This document shows, piece after piece, positions 1 through 7,300 of a stretch of 10,675 bases of DNA (within the stretch, counting starts at the first letter, position 1; the number at the start of each line of letters is the position of its first letter). The notes under the pieces were generated by a model. It was given only the letters and a program-made list of their open reading frames with translations. It made no database searches and was not told the DNA's origin. The stretch is from T1Sed10-7 sp041686695 (lineage in GTDB: Bacteria; Actinomycetota; Nitriliruptoria; Nitriliruptorales; Nitriliruptoraceae). The stretch lies in NCBI GenBank assembly GCA_041686695.1, contig JAWLDJ010000081.1, positions 1-10,675 on the forward strand. The letters are read 5' to 3'. Position numbers and translations under genes: made by a program.

Positions 1-156
1 GCTGAGCCGCCACCCGGCTGAGCCGCACCCGGCGCCAGCCGCGCCGCCACCCGGCGCCAGCCGCGCCGCCACCCGGCGCCAGCCGCGCCGCCACCCGGCT
101 GAGCCGCACCCGGCGCCAGCCGCGCCGCCACCCGGCGCCAGCCGCGCCGCCACCCA
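1..156. repeat. Higher-order tandem repeat of 22-bp and 15/16-bp GC-rich units
   Basis: Two unit types alternate. The short unit begins GCTGAGCCGC and ends ACCCG (1-16, 17-31, 98-112; the first copy has one extra C). The 22-bp unit begins GCGCCAGCCGCGCC and ends ACCCG (32-53, 54-75, 76-97, 113-134, 135-156; only the last base of the final copy differs). The order is short-short-long-long-long-short-long-long, so short plus three longs makes an 81-bp super-unit that begins again at 98. Neither unit length is consistently a multiple of three, and the first frame meets TGA at 19-21, so this is not a coding repeat. Each long unit can form a 6-bp stem (for example CGGCGC at 30-35 with GCGCCG at 41-46) around a 5-base loop. 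The array touches the left edge and may extend beyond it. Confidence 0.93.
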
Positions 157-213
157 GACGCGGGGTGTGCTCCGAAGCGCCGGTGAGTGGGGAGGTAGGT
201 CCGACGATGCCGT

Positions 214-220
214 GGAAGGG
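214..220 (+). promoter_or_regulatory. Ribosome binding site deciding the DICT-GGDEF start
   Basis: GGAAGGG lies 8 bases before GTG at 229 but only 2 bases before GTG at 223. The in-frame stop TAG at 196-198 limits the start to one of these two codons. The spacing favours 229. Another purine-rich stretch (GGAGG at 191-195) is too far from either GTG. Confidence 0.55.
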
Positions 221-228
221 TCGTGCCC

Positions 229-1359
229 GTGGACATCGAGCAGCTGATCGCCACCGGTGTCGGCCGGCGCGCGACCGACGGTCGCTGCAGCGCGACCAAG
301 GGTGCCCTGTTCGCGGTGTCACGGTCGATCGAGGCACTGGCCGAGCAGTTGGCCGACGGTGGTGACCCCTTCGCGGTCGTCGCCCTGTTCGAGGACGCGA
401 GCTACTTCGAGTTCGAGCGGCGCCGCTACGCCCGCCTGGCCGCTGCCGGCACGGTGATCGTCGGCTTCGTCGGCGCCGGTCGCGACGTCGAGATGCCGGA
501 GGGCGTCCATGCCCTCGACGTCGATCCGGCCGACCCGCTCAGCCAGGAGTGGTCCGTGCTCGTGCTCGCGCCGGCGGTCGCCGCCGGACTGGTGGCCACC
601 GACCTGCACACGACCGTGGCGTCGCGGTCGCTGGAACGCGGTCGGCTGTTCAGCCCACTGGTGGCCTCGGACCCGGGCTGGGTCCTCGAACAGGCCGAGC
701 GCCTCCTGCCCGGCGTGGACGCCGAGGTGGCCGCCACCGTGATGGAGCTCGGGCGGGCGGTGGCCGACCGTCAGGCGAGCCGCGGGGAGGCCGTCCTGCG
801 CGAGGAGCTCGAGTCGGGCTGGTGGCGCACCCTGACCGCCACGGCAGCGCTCGAGGACTCGGAGCGTCGGGCCCTGACCGATGCCCTGACCGGCGCGCAG
901 CACCGGCGCTTCCTCGACGGCTACCTCGCCAGGATCGGCACACGCGCTCCCGAGCTCTCGGCCGCGCTGTTCGATCTCGATGGCTTCACGGCGGTCAACG
1001 ATCGCTACGGACAGGCCGTCGGGGACACGGTCCTGCGGACCTTCACCGAGACGGTGCGGCGACACGTGCGGCACAGCGATCTGCTGCTGCGCCTCGGGCC
1101 CGACGAGTGGCTGCTGTTGCTGCCGTGTACACCGCTCGAGCGCCTCGAGGAGCGGACCGCCGCGATCCTCGGGGCCTGGGGCGCGAGCCGGCTGCCACCT
1201 CCGGCCGATGGGCTCCAGCTCGCTGCCTCCGCCGGCGTCGGCCGGTTCCCCGCCGCGGGACTCGACCTCGAGGCCCTGGTCGACGCCGCGGCCCGGGCTG
1301 CCGCGGCCGGCGGTGGCAGCTGGACGACCGTGACGCCGACCACGTCGTCGCAGAGCTGA
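229..1359 (+). CDS. DICT sensory domain - GGDEF domain protein, degenerate signature
   Basis: Predicted cytosolic signalling protein of 376 residues (378 if GTG at 223 is used). Residues about 20-160 resemble the DICT domain (DIguanylate Cyclases and Two-component systems): a helix with SRSIEALAEQL, a strand VVALFEDASYF, YARLAAAGTVIVGFVG, then DPLSQEWSVLVLAP and LVATDL. A helical linker at about 165-210 leads to a GGDEF domain at about 210-365. That domain opens with LTDALTGAQHRRF and carries the metal-site region FDLDGFTAVNDRYG with both Asp residues (249, 251). The signature loop is GPDEW (290-294) rather than GGDEF, and the usual Lys of FK and His of GH in the metal and nucleotide regions are Thr and Gln. 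An RxxD motif (RHSD) sits five residues before the loop, as in the c-di-GMP inhibitory site. No membrane segment or signal peptide is seen. The family identity is firm; diguanylate cyclase activity is doubtful, and a c-di-GMP receptor or purely structural role is possible. It stands alone, 311 bp before cydA. Confidence 0.88.
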   Translation: MDIEQLIATGVGRRATDGRCSATKGALFAVSRSIEALAEQLADGGDPFAVVALFEDASYFEFERRRYARLAAAGTVIVGFVGAGRDVEMPEGVHALDVDPADPLSQEWSVLVLAPAVAAGLVATDLHTTVASRSLERGRLFSPLVASDPGWVLEQAERLLPGVDAEVAATVMELGRAVADRQASRGEAVLREELESGWWRTLTATAALEDSERRALTDALTGAQHRRFLDGYLARIGTRAPELSAALFDLDGFTAVNDRYGQAVGDTVLRTFTETVRRHVRHSDLLLRLGPDEWLLLLPCTPLERLEERTAAILGAWGASRLPPPADGLQLAASAGVGRFPAAGLDLEALVDAAARAAAAGGGSWTTVTPTTSSQS

Positions 1360-1382
1360 CGCTGCGGTCGGATCGCCGGGCC

Positions 1383-1463
1383 CAGGTGACCCGGCGCAGG
1401 CGGCCGGGCGTCGGTGACAGGGCCTAGACGGCCGGGCGCAGGTGACCCGGCGCAGGTGGCCGG
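1383..1463. repeat. 25-bp direct repeat, two copies 56 bp apart
   Basis: Copies at 1383-1407 and 1439-1463 both begin CAGGTGACCCGGCGCAGG and end GGCCGG. They differ at one base (C1401 versus T1457). The spacing between equivalent positions is 56 bp. The intervening sequence holds a looser third match around GGTGACAGGGC. The core CCCGGCGC also occurs in the 1-156 array, so both may belong to one family of intergenic GC-rich repeats. Confidence 0.8.
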
Positions 1464-1503
1464 ACCCGGGTCCAAGGTCCCGGTAGCGTCCGTCCCCCGG
1501 CCC

Positions 1504-1540
1504 TATGGTGCGGACATGCGCCGAGGCAATGTGCGCGCAC
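1504..1540 (+). promoter_or_regulatory. Weak cydA promoter candidate with adjacent palindrome
   Basis: TATGGT (1504-1509) fits the TANNNT form of an actinobacterial -10 element and would start transcription near 1516. No good -35 is visible. A perfect 10-bp palindrome GTGCGCGCAC (1531-1540) lies about 15 bases after that start, where a repressor could block elongation. It does not match the longer spaced Rex operator well, so the regulator cannot be named. TAGCGT at 1484-1489 is an alternative -10. Confidence 0.3.
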
Positions 1541-1556
1541 GAGGTTGCACGCACGC

Positions 1557-1581
1557 GGGCGTCGTTGCGGACGCGACGCCC
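1557..1581 (+). other. Stem-loop in the presumed cydA leader
   Basis: GGGCGTCG (1557-1564) pairs perfectly with CGACGCCC (1574-1581), an 8-bp stem around a 9-base loop, about 90 bases before the cydA start. No T-run follows, so it is not a classical intrinsic terminator. It may be a leader structure affecting expression or stability, or chance pairing in GC-rich DNA. Confidence 0.4.
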
Positions 1582-1670
1582 ACCAGCCACGACACTTCGC
1601 ACCAGGTCGACGTCAGGACCGACACCGCGACGAGCCACCGCACCGGCTCGCGGCCAAGGAGCACACGCCC

Positions 1671-3086
1671 GTGGAAGCCCTCGAGTTCGCCCGCCTCCAG
1701 TTCGGCTCGACGACGATCTACCACTTCTTCTTCGTGCCCTTCTCGATCGGACTGGCCCCGCTGGTCGCGATCTTCCACACCCAGTACGTGCGCACGGGTG
1801 AGGAGCGCTACCGGCGCCTGGCGAAGTTCTGGGGCAAGTTCTTCCTGATCATCTTCGCGATGGGCATCGTCACCGGCATCGTGCAGGAGTTCCAGTTCGG
1901 CATGAACTGGTCGAGCTACTCCTGGTTCGTGGGCGACATCTTCGGGGCCCCGCTGGCACTGGAGGCGCTGCTCGCGTTCTTCCTCGAGTCGACCTTCCTG
2001 GGGTTGTGGATCTTCGGATGGGACCGGCTGCCGCCCAAGCTCCACCTGGCCACCATCTGGTTGGTCGTGGTCGGCACCCACCTGTCGGCCTACTTCATCC
2101 TCGCCGCCAACTCCTGGATGCAGTCCCCGGTCGGCTACACGATCGACCCGGTCACCGGACAGGCCCGTCTCGACGACTTCGTCGCCGTGCTGACCAACCC
2201 CTACCTCGCCGGTCAGTTCTCGCACACGATCTTCGCCGCCTGGACCACCGGCGCGTTCGTCGTGCTGGGCGTCTCCGCGATCTACCTGCTCAAGAAGCGC
2301 GACGTCGAGGTGTTCGCGCCCGCCGCTCGCACCGCGGTCACGATCGCGGTCATCACCTCGATCGGGGTCGCCTTCGTCGGCCATGACCAGGCCCAGCACC
2401 TCACCGAGGCCCAGCCGATGAAGATCGCCGCCGCCGAGGCGCTGTGGGACACCACCGAAGGTGCACCGCTGTCGCTGTTCGCCATCGGCGACGTCGACAA
2501 CCGGGAGAACATCGTCGACATCGGTCTACCCAACGGGCTCTCGCTGCTGGCGACCAACACCCTGGACGCCGAGGTCGAGGGGATGAACGACATCCAGGCC
2601 CGCTACGAGGAGCAGTACGGCCCGGGCAACTACATCCCGCCGGTGATCGTGACCTACTGGTCGTTCCGGATCATGGTGGGGGCCGGGACGCTGATGATCG
2701 TCCTCGCGCTCTACGGGCTGTTCGCCTCGCTGCGGGGCCGCATCAGCGACACCGACAGGTTCTGGAACCGGACCTGGTTGCAGGCGCTGCCCTTCGCCAT
2801 GGCCCTGCCGTTCATCGCCAACACCTCGGGCTGGGTCCTGACCGAGATGGGCCGCCAGCCCTGGGTCGCCTATGGCCTGTTGCTCACCGAGGACGGGGTC
2901 TCGCCGGCGGTGTCCACGTGGGAGGTCGTGCTCACCCTCTCCGGGTTCACGCTGGTCTACGGGGTGCTGATGGTGGTCACGATCGGGCTGATCAAGCGCC
3001 ACATCGAGCACGGCCCACCGGAGGAGACCGGCGAGGAGGTCGACGAGGAGCACCGCACCTACTCGCCGCTGGGTGGCGGCTACTGA
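1671..3086 (+). CDS. cydA: Cytochrome bd quinol oxidase subunit I (CydA)
   Basis: Membrane subunit that carries the quinol site and haems b558, b595 and d, reducing O2 to water with quinol as donor. It has 471 residues. GTG at 1671 is chosen because AAGGAG (1656-1661) lies 9 bases upstream and the protein then begins MEALEFARLQFG, like other CydA proteins. Visible landmarks: His18 in TTIYHFFFVP (haem b595 ligand, E. coli H19); Glu98 and Glu106 in the ALEALLAFFLEST segment (E99/E107); His185 in GQFSHTIFA (b558 ligand, H186); Lys251 and Glu256 of the quinol loop (K252/E257); Arg333 and Met335 in WSFRIMVG (R391/M393); and GRQPW at 394-398. The residues between the H186 and M393 equivalents are about 57 fewer than in E. 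coli, so the Q-loop is the short type. Many hydrophobic segments fit the nine-helix topology. cydB follows after 53 bp, presumably in the same transcript. Identity is close to certain. Confidence 0.97.
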   Translation: MEALEFARLQFGSTTIYHFFFVPFSIGLAPLVAIFHTQYVRTGEERYRRLAKFWGKFFLIIFAMGIVTGIVQEFQFGMNWSSYSWFVGDIFGAPLALEALLAFFLESTFLGLWIFGWDRLPPKLHLATIWLVVVGTHLSAYFILAANSWMQSPVGYTIDPVTGQARLDDFVAVLTNPYLAGQFSHTIFAAWTTGAFVVLGVSAIYLLKKRDVEVFAPAARTAVTIAVITSIGVAFVGHDQAQHLTEAQPMKIAAAEALWDTTEGAPLSLFAIGDVDNRENIVDIGLPNGLSLLATNTLDAEVEGMNDIQARYEEQYGPGNYIPPVIVTYWSFRIMVGAGTLMIVLALYGLFASLRGRISDTDRFWNRTWLQALPFAMALPFIANTSGWVLTEMGRQPWVAYGLLLTEDGVSPAVSTWEVVLTLSGFTLVYGVLMVVTIGLIKRHIEHGPPEETGEEVDEEHRTYSPLGGGY

Positions 3087-3139
3087 GCCCGGGCACGACG
3101 CCCTGACGACGCGCCCGGCGCGAGGAAGGCACCCCACCG

Positions 3140-4252
3140 ATGGACTGGTTCAACCTCGAGACCCTGTGGTTCGCGCTCATCGCCGTGCTCTTCATCGGCT
3201 ACTTCGTGCTGGAGGGCTTCGACTTCGGCGTCGGGATCCTGACCAAGGTCCTGGCCGAGGACGACACCGACCGTCGCGTGATGATCAACACGATCGGCCC
3301 CGTGTGGGACGGCAACGAGGTGTGGGTGCTCACAGCCGGAGGTGCGATGTTCGCCGCCTTCCCGCTGTGGTACGCGACGGTGTTCTCCAGCTTCTACCTG
3401 CCGCTGTTCCTGATCCTGGTCGGCCTGATCGTGCGTGGGGTCGCCTTCGAGTTCCGCGGCAAGCGCACCGACGAGCGCTGGCGCTGGTGGTGGGACCAGG
3501 CGATCTTCTACGGCTCGCTGCTGCCGGCGATCTTGTGGGGGGTGGCGTTCGCCAACTTCGTGCAGGGCATCCCGATCGAGGCCGACGGGCTGTTCGTCGG
3601 CAGCCTGTTCAGCCTGTTGTCGCCCTACGCGCTGCTCGGCGGGGTGGCCTCGCTGCTGATGTTCACCCTCCACGGGGCGATGTACCTGGCGCTCAAGACC
3701 GAGGACGGCGGCGAGCTGCAGGAACGGGCCCAGACCCTGGCCCAGTGGCTGTCGGTGGTGGTCGCGGTCGGCGTGGTCGCCTTCCTCGGCTGGACCTACC
3801 TCAACGCCCTGTCGCTGGGTGACACCGGCGTGGTGCCCGGCATCATCCCCGTCTCCGCGATGGGGGCGGCGATCGCCGCACCGCTGCTCATCCGCGAGCG
3901 GCTCCACGGCTGGGCCTTCGCCGCGACCACCTCGATGATCGCCCTGGTGATCCTCACGCTGTTCCTGAACCTGTACCCGCGGCTGCTGGTGTCCTCGATC
4001 GACCCGGCCTTCGACATCACGATCTCCAACGCCAAGGCCAGCGACCTGACGCTGACCATCATGAGCTTCGCGGCGCTGGTGTTCGTGCCGATAGTGATCG
4101 CCTACCAGTCCTGGAGCTACTGGGTGTTCCGGCACCGGATCAGCCGCGACTCGGTGGAGGCCCCGTCCGAGACCCCGCTCCAGGTCGTCGACCGGCGCCT
4201 GGCGCAGGCCCGCGCCAAGAAGCGCGAGCAGGAGGAGCCGGACGCGTCCTGA
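3140..4252 (+). CDS. cydB: Cytochrome bd quinol oxidase subunit II (CydB)
   Basis: Second large membrane subunit of cytochrome bd, pairing with CydA. It has 370 residues, normal for the family. The ATG start is preceded by GAGGAAGG (3122-3129) with a 10-base spacer. Hallmarks: GFDFGVG at 26-32 with Asp28 (E. coli D29), WDGNEVW at 56-62 with Asp57 (D58, proton path), and RGVAFEFR at 99-106. Several further hydrophobic stretches fit eight or so membrane helices. A charged C-terminal tail (about 333-370, rich in Arg, Lys and Glu) should face the cytoplasm. The 53-bp gap after cydA contains GCCCGGGC and a possible 6-bp stem (3089-3094 with 3113-3118) but nothing resembling a strong terminator, so co-transcription is likely. 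No small CydX-like membrane peptide is encoded directly after it. Confidence 0.97.
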   Translation: MDWFNLETLWFALIAVLFIGYFVLEGFDFGVGILTKVLAEDDTDRRVMINTIGPVWDGNEVWVLTAGGAMFAAFPLWYATVFSSFYLPLFLILVGLIVRGVAFEFRGKRTDERWRWWWDQAIFYGSLLPAILWGVAFANFVQGIPIEADGLFVGSLFSLLSPYALLGGVASLLMFTLHGAMYLALKTEDGGELQERAQTLAQWLSVVVAVGVVAFLGWTYLNALSLGDTGVVPGIIPVSAMGAAIAAPLLIRERLHGWAFAATTSMIALVILTLFLNLYPRLLVSSIDPAFDITISNAKASDLTLTIMSFAALVFVPIVIAYQSWSYWVFRHRISRDSVEAPSETPLQVVDRRLAQARAKKREQEEPDAS

Positions 4253-4361
4253 CCGGGTGCGCGTGCCCGTGTGCGTTCCCGGGCGAGGGTTCCGGCCGTG
4301 CTGCCGGGCGACGTCGGTGCGCGCGGATGATCGCTCGCACGCAGCCTGTGGCGCCCGACCC

Positions 4362-4367
4362 TACGCT
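4362..4367 (+). promoter_or_regulatory. Possible -10 element for a leaderless cydDC transcript
   Basis: TACGCT fits TANNNT and ends 8 bases before the GTG at 4376, so transcription would begin at or within two bases of the start codon. No Shine-Dalgarno sequence precedes that GTG, as expected for a leaderless message. No recognisable -35 hexamer is present. Such leaderless promoters are common in actinobacteria; its use here is inferred. Confidence 0.4.
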
Positions 4368-4375
4368 GCGCGGCC

Positions 4376-7300
4376 GTGACCGCCCCGACCGCATCCACCG
4401 CCGCGCCTGAGGAGGCCGGCACCGAGGTGGCAGACGCTCGCCGCCCGGTTGAGCTGGGCGCGCCGCTACCCGGGCAGCGGCTGCGGGAGCGGGCGAGCCG
4501 ACCGCCGGTCGATCCCCGGCTGCTGCGTTTCGACACGGCCGTGCCGAGACTGCTGGCGCTCGGGGCGGTGCTGTCGTTCGTCACCGCCGTCGCGCTGATC
4601 GTCCAGGCCACGGCGCTCGGCGCGATCGTGGCGCGCACCTTCCTCGGTGACGCGACCCTGGCGGAGCACACCCAGTGGCTGTGGTGGCTCGGCGCCGCGG
4701 TGCTGGTCCGAGCGGCGGCGACCTGGGCCACCCAGCTGCTGGCCCACCGGACCGCGGCCAGGGTCAAGTCGGGACTGCGGCGTGCGGTTCTCGCCAGGCT
4801 CGCCCGCCGTCCGCCGGGAGAGACCGAGCAGGACACCGGGGCGCTGGCCGCGACGCTGACCGACGGGATCGACGCGCTGGACGGCACCTTCGGCGGCTAC
4901 CTGCCGGCACTGCTGTCCGGGATCATCGTGCCCGCCACCATCGTGGTCTACGTCGTGACGATCGATCCCACCTCCGCGGTGGTGCTGCTCGTGACCCTGC
5001 CCTTGATCCCGATCTTCATGGTGCTGATCGGGCTGGCGGCACGGGCGGCGACGCGCCGACGGTTCCGTGCGCTGACCGGCCTGTCCGGACAGCTGCTCAC
5101 GGTGCTGCAGGGGCTCACCACGGTCCGCGTCGCCCGTGCTGGCGACCGCGTCGGTGCGGCGGTGCGGGGGGCGGCGGAACGGCTGCGCCGCACGACGCTG
5201 CAGACGCTGCGGGTCGCCTTCCTGTCGGCGCTGGCCCTGGAGCTCCTGGCCGCGCTGAGCGTGGCGACGGTGGCGGTGATCGCCGGGGTCCGTCTCGCCG
5301 AGGCGACCGGCATCGGCTTCGAGCCCGTCCTCATCGCGCTGCTGCTGGCCCCGGAGGCGTTCTGGCCGCTGCGGCAGGTCGGCGCCCAGTTCCACGCGAA
5401 CGAGGACGGCGCGGCCGCCGCCGATCGGCTGCTGGAGATGCTCGAGGACCCGGAGCCGGTTCCAGCCACCGCCTCCGATGACGGCGCGCGTGCGGCGCCC
5501 TCGCTGCCCGACCCGGCCACGGCCCCGGTCCGGTTGGAGGGCGTGACCGTGGAGTACCCCGACCGGGCCACCGCCGCCCTGGCGGGCGTCGACCTGGCGC
5601 TCGTGCCGGGTGAGCGGCTGGCGATCCTCGGCGCGTCGGGTGCCGGCAAGACCACGCTGGCCGCGGTGCTGCTCGGCCTGCGCCCGCCCGACCGTGGACG
5701 GGTCGTGGTCGGCGACACCGACCTGGCCGCCGTGTCCGTGGCCGACTGGCACGACCAGCTCGCCTGGGTGCCACAGCGCCCCGCACCGCTGCGTGGCACC
5801 GTCCGCGAGGTGGTGACCCTGGGGTCGGAGCCGCGGCCTGCCGACGACCAGGTGTGGGCGGCCCTGCGGTCGGTCGCGATGGACGGCGAGGTGGCGGCGC
5901 TGCCGGGTGGCCTGGACACCGCGGTCGGGGCCGGGGGTCGCGGCCTGTCGGCCGGACAGTGGCGCCGGCTGGCGATCGCGCGGGCGCTGCTGCGCCCTGC
6001 CGGGCTCGTGGTGCTCGACGAGCCGACCGGTGACCTGGACGTCGATGCGGAGCAGGCGGTCCGCAGCGCCATCGCGACGCTCGCCGGGACCCGGACCGTG
6101 GTGGTCCTGACCCACCGGGTGGCGCTGGCCGACACCAGCGACCGGGTCGTGGTCCTGGACGCCGGGCGCATCGTCGAGCAGGGTCAGCCCGACGAGCTGC
6201 GGCAGGGCGCCGGGCCCTTCGCGCACCTGGTCCGGGCGGCCGGGCCGCTGTCCGCCGCCGAGGTCGCCGCGGACCGGCCGACGCCGGCGGTGGCCCTCGA
6301 GGGTGCCGAGACCGAGGGTGCCGACACCGCTGCGGAGGGTGCGCCGGGCGGCGATCCGAACGGTGTCGGTCCACCTGCCGTCGACGCGGCCCGTGGTGGT
6401 GCGCCTGCCGCCGACCCGGCCGGTGCCGGTCCACCGGGCGGCGACCCGGCCCAGCACGTCCTGCCGCCATGGCTCGACGAGCGTCCCGGCGAGCCGCTGT
6501 GGCGGACCCAGCTGCGCCAGTTGACCGCCCTGCTGGCCCCCCACCGACGCCCCCTGGCGCTGGCCGTGGGTGCCGGTGCGCTGACCCCGCTGGCCGGCGT
6601 CCTGCTGGTCGCGGTGTCCACCTACCTCATCTCGCGGACCGCGCTGCGGCCCAACCTGCTGGACCTGACCGCGGTGATCGTGTCGGTGCGGGCGCTGTCG
6701 ATCCTCAAGGGACTGTCACGCTACGTCGAGCGCCTGGCGGGTCACGACGTGGCGCTGCGCGTGGTCGTCGACCTGCGCCACCACGCCTACCTCAGGCTCC
6801 TGCCGCAGGCCCCGGCGGGCCTGGCGAGGTGGCGCAGCGGGGACGTGCTGGCCCGCGTCGTGGCCGACGTCGAGCGCCTGCAGCTGGCACTGGTGCGCGG
6901 GCTGCTCCCGATGCTCGGTGGGGTCCTCGCGAGCCTGGCGCTGGTCCTGGTCGCGACGGTGTTGCTGCCCCCGGCCGGACCGATCCTGCTCCTCGGCCTG
7001 GCAGCCGCCGGGTTGGTCGTCCCCGCGGTCGCACTGCGCCTGGCCCGCCGGCCCGAGCAGCGGCTGGCACGGTCCCGGGGTGCGCTGACCGCGGAGCTGG
7101 TCGAGCTACTGCAGGCCGCCCCGGAGCTGCGTCTGCTGGGCCAGCTCGGTCCGGCCGAGGACCGGGTCACCGACCTGGACGCCGAGGTGGTCGCGGCCGA
7201 CCGTGCCGGCATCGCCCGCCTCGGCGGCAGCGATGCGCTCGTGCAGCTCCTCCTCGGCGTCACCGTGATCGGTCTCGTGCTGGTGGGGGTCCCGGCGGTG

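Larger units (their letters stand above)
1360..1670. other. 311-bp non-coding gap upstream of cydA
   Basis: No convincing gene on either strand. The cydA frame stays open back to 1545, but that upstream part reads as Arg/His-rich residues unlike a CydA N terminus. The stretch contains a 25-bp direct repeat (1383-1463), a perfect 12-bp palindrome GGACCCGGGTCC (1462-1473), two TANNNT hexamers (TAGCGT 1484-1489, TATGGT 1504-1509), a 10-bp palindrome (1531-1540) and an 8-bp stem-loop (1557-1581). It is the natural place for terminator and promoter/operator functions between the GGDEF gene and the cytochrome bd genes. Confidence 0.7.

Noticed and set aside
1..156. CRISPR array
   Set aside because: The repeats abut with no unique spacers between them, and there are no cas genes nearby. 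It is a tandem repeat.
1531..1540. Rex operator upstream of cydA
   Set aside because: The palindrome is only 10 bp of alternating GC-rich sequence and lacks the AT-containing, more widely spaced half sites of known Rex boxes.
319..1638. Long minus-strand open frame (439 codons) opposite the DICT-GGDEF gene
   Set aside because: GC-rich DNA leaves antisense frames open. The plus strand carries recognisable DICT and GGDEF motifs, and the antisense product is Arg/Gly/Pro-rich without any known pattern.
1545..1670. N-terminal extension of cydA back to the first in-frame start
   Set aside because: The extra 42 residues are Arg/His-rich and unlike any CydA N terminus, while GTG 1671 has a well-placed AAGGAG and gives the expected family start.
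1516..1848. Possible leaderless small gene from ATG 1516, placed where TATGGT would start transcription
   Set aside because: It would overlap the first 178 bases of cydA in another frame, and its product is Ser/Arg/Thr-rich with no recognisable pattern. It looks like a shadow frame.
4253..4375. Small CydX/CydH-type subunit gene after cydB
   Set aside because: The frames here give only a Cys/Arg-rich, non-hydrophobic peptide. A CydX-like subunit needs one membrane helix of about 20 hydrophobic residues, which is absent.
4466..6544. Minus-strand open frame of 692 codons opposite cydDC
   Set aside because: It is the antisense shadow of the CydD half, whose Walker A, signature and Walker B motifs are all on the plus strand. 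The antisense product is Gln/Arg/His-rich low-complexity sequence.
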